Shown here: in pieces, positions 5,470 to 5,715 of the stretch
Layout: each line of letters starts with the position of its first letter
Numbering within the stretch: position 1 is the first letter of the stretch
Source: Brevundimonas sp.
GTDB taxonomy: Bacteria > Pseudomonadota > Alphaproteobacteria > Caulobacterales > Caulobacteraceae
Reading direction: 5' to 3'
Assembly: GCA_022712235.1 (NCBI GenBank)
Contig: JALAGW010000246.1
Location: forward strand, 1 to 5,715
Length of the DNA: 5,715 nt
Translations under genes and position numbers: made by a program
Notes under the pieces: generated by a model
The model's input: the letters and a program-made list of their open reading frames with translations, nothing else
Told to the model about the DNA's origin: nothing
The model's database searches: none

Positions 5470-5715
5470 ATGAAGAAGGGCGCGAACGTCGCCTTCCTGC
5501 CGGTCGGCATGGGCCTGGGGATCGCCCTCGGCGCGGCCCTGGGCGCGGCGACAGGCGATCTGGCGCTGTGGCTGTCGCTGGGCGTGGCCATCGGATCGGG
5601 TCTGGGCGTCGCGCTCATGGGTCTCGCGGGCGCGGCGGCCCAGGCCAAGGCGGACGGCGGGGATACGGTTCCTGTCTCCGACGGCGGCGCCTCCAGCGCC
5701 TGCATCGGCGGAACC
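5470..5715 (+). CDS. Glycine-zipper membrane protein, 3' end beyond window
   Basis: The gene has 82 codons in the window and no stop, so its 3' end is missing. The product begins MKKGANVAFLPVG and has two hydrophobic segments, about 8-29 and 31-57, joined by a very short turn around Asp30. In the first, Gly occurs at 13, 17, 21, 25 and 29, an unbroken GxxxG series; in the second, at 38, 42, 46 and 54. This is the glycine-zipper pattern of tightly packed transmembrane helices that often oligomerise. After residue 58 the chain becomes hydrophilic and Gly/Asp/Ser-rich. No signal peptidase site is evident; the two Lys after Met suggest the N-terminus stays in the cytoplasm. Function unknown. It is transcribed divergently from trxB with 68 bases between them. 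The minus-strand frame across it is a compositional shadow. Confidence 0.65.
   Translation, partial: MKKGANVAFLPVGMGLGIALGAALGAATGDLALWLSLGVAIGSGLGVALMGLAGAAAQAKADGGDTVPVSDGGASSACIGGT

Overview
This window looks like ordinary chromosomal DNA from a GC-rich alphaproteobacterium, most likely a member of the Caulobacteraceae such as Brevundimonas or Caulobacter. The inference rests on the strong G/C bias at third codon positions, on a DUF6481-type alphaproteobacterial protein, and on the overall character of the proteins. No RNA gene, insertion sequence, CRISPR array, phage gene or origin was found.

Layout. Positions 1-128 hold no gene that can be supported. Three genes then run rightward: a small, highly charged DUF6481-like protein (129-491), a Dps-family ferritin-like protein (649-1128) and an exported SleB-like cell wall hydrolase (1227-2432). 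The spacers between them carry GC-rich inverted repeats, including a set of mutually exclusive hairpins just before the hydrolase. Next, on the minus strand and convergent with the hydrolase (12 bases apart), is an exported erythromycin-esterase-like protein (2445-3680). Divergent from it, on the plus strand, is a small unrecognised three-helix membrane protein (3875-4345). Last come trxB, thioredoxin reductase, on the minus strand (4394-5401), and the start of a glycine-zipper membrane protein on the plus strand (5470 to the window end), which share a 68-base divergent spacer.

How the genes relate. Dps (iron storage, H2O2 detoxification, DNA protection) and TrxB (thiol redox) both serve oxidative stress defence, but they lie on opposite strands about 3 kb apart and are not an operon. 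The hydrolase and the esterase-like protein both carry export signals and would act in the envelope or periplasm. The rest appear to be independently transcribed single genes.

No convincing new multi-gene system is visible. The points most worth a second look are a glycine zipper with exact four-residue periodicity in the last gene, a palindrome abutting the trxB start codon, the competing hairpins before the cell wall hydrolase, the altered active-site motifs of the esterase-like protein, and a segment (2445-4345) whose codon use is less GC-biased than its flanks and may be an accessory insertion.
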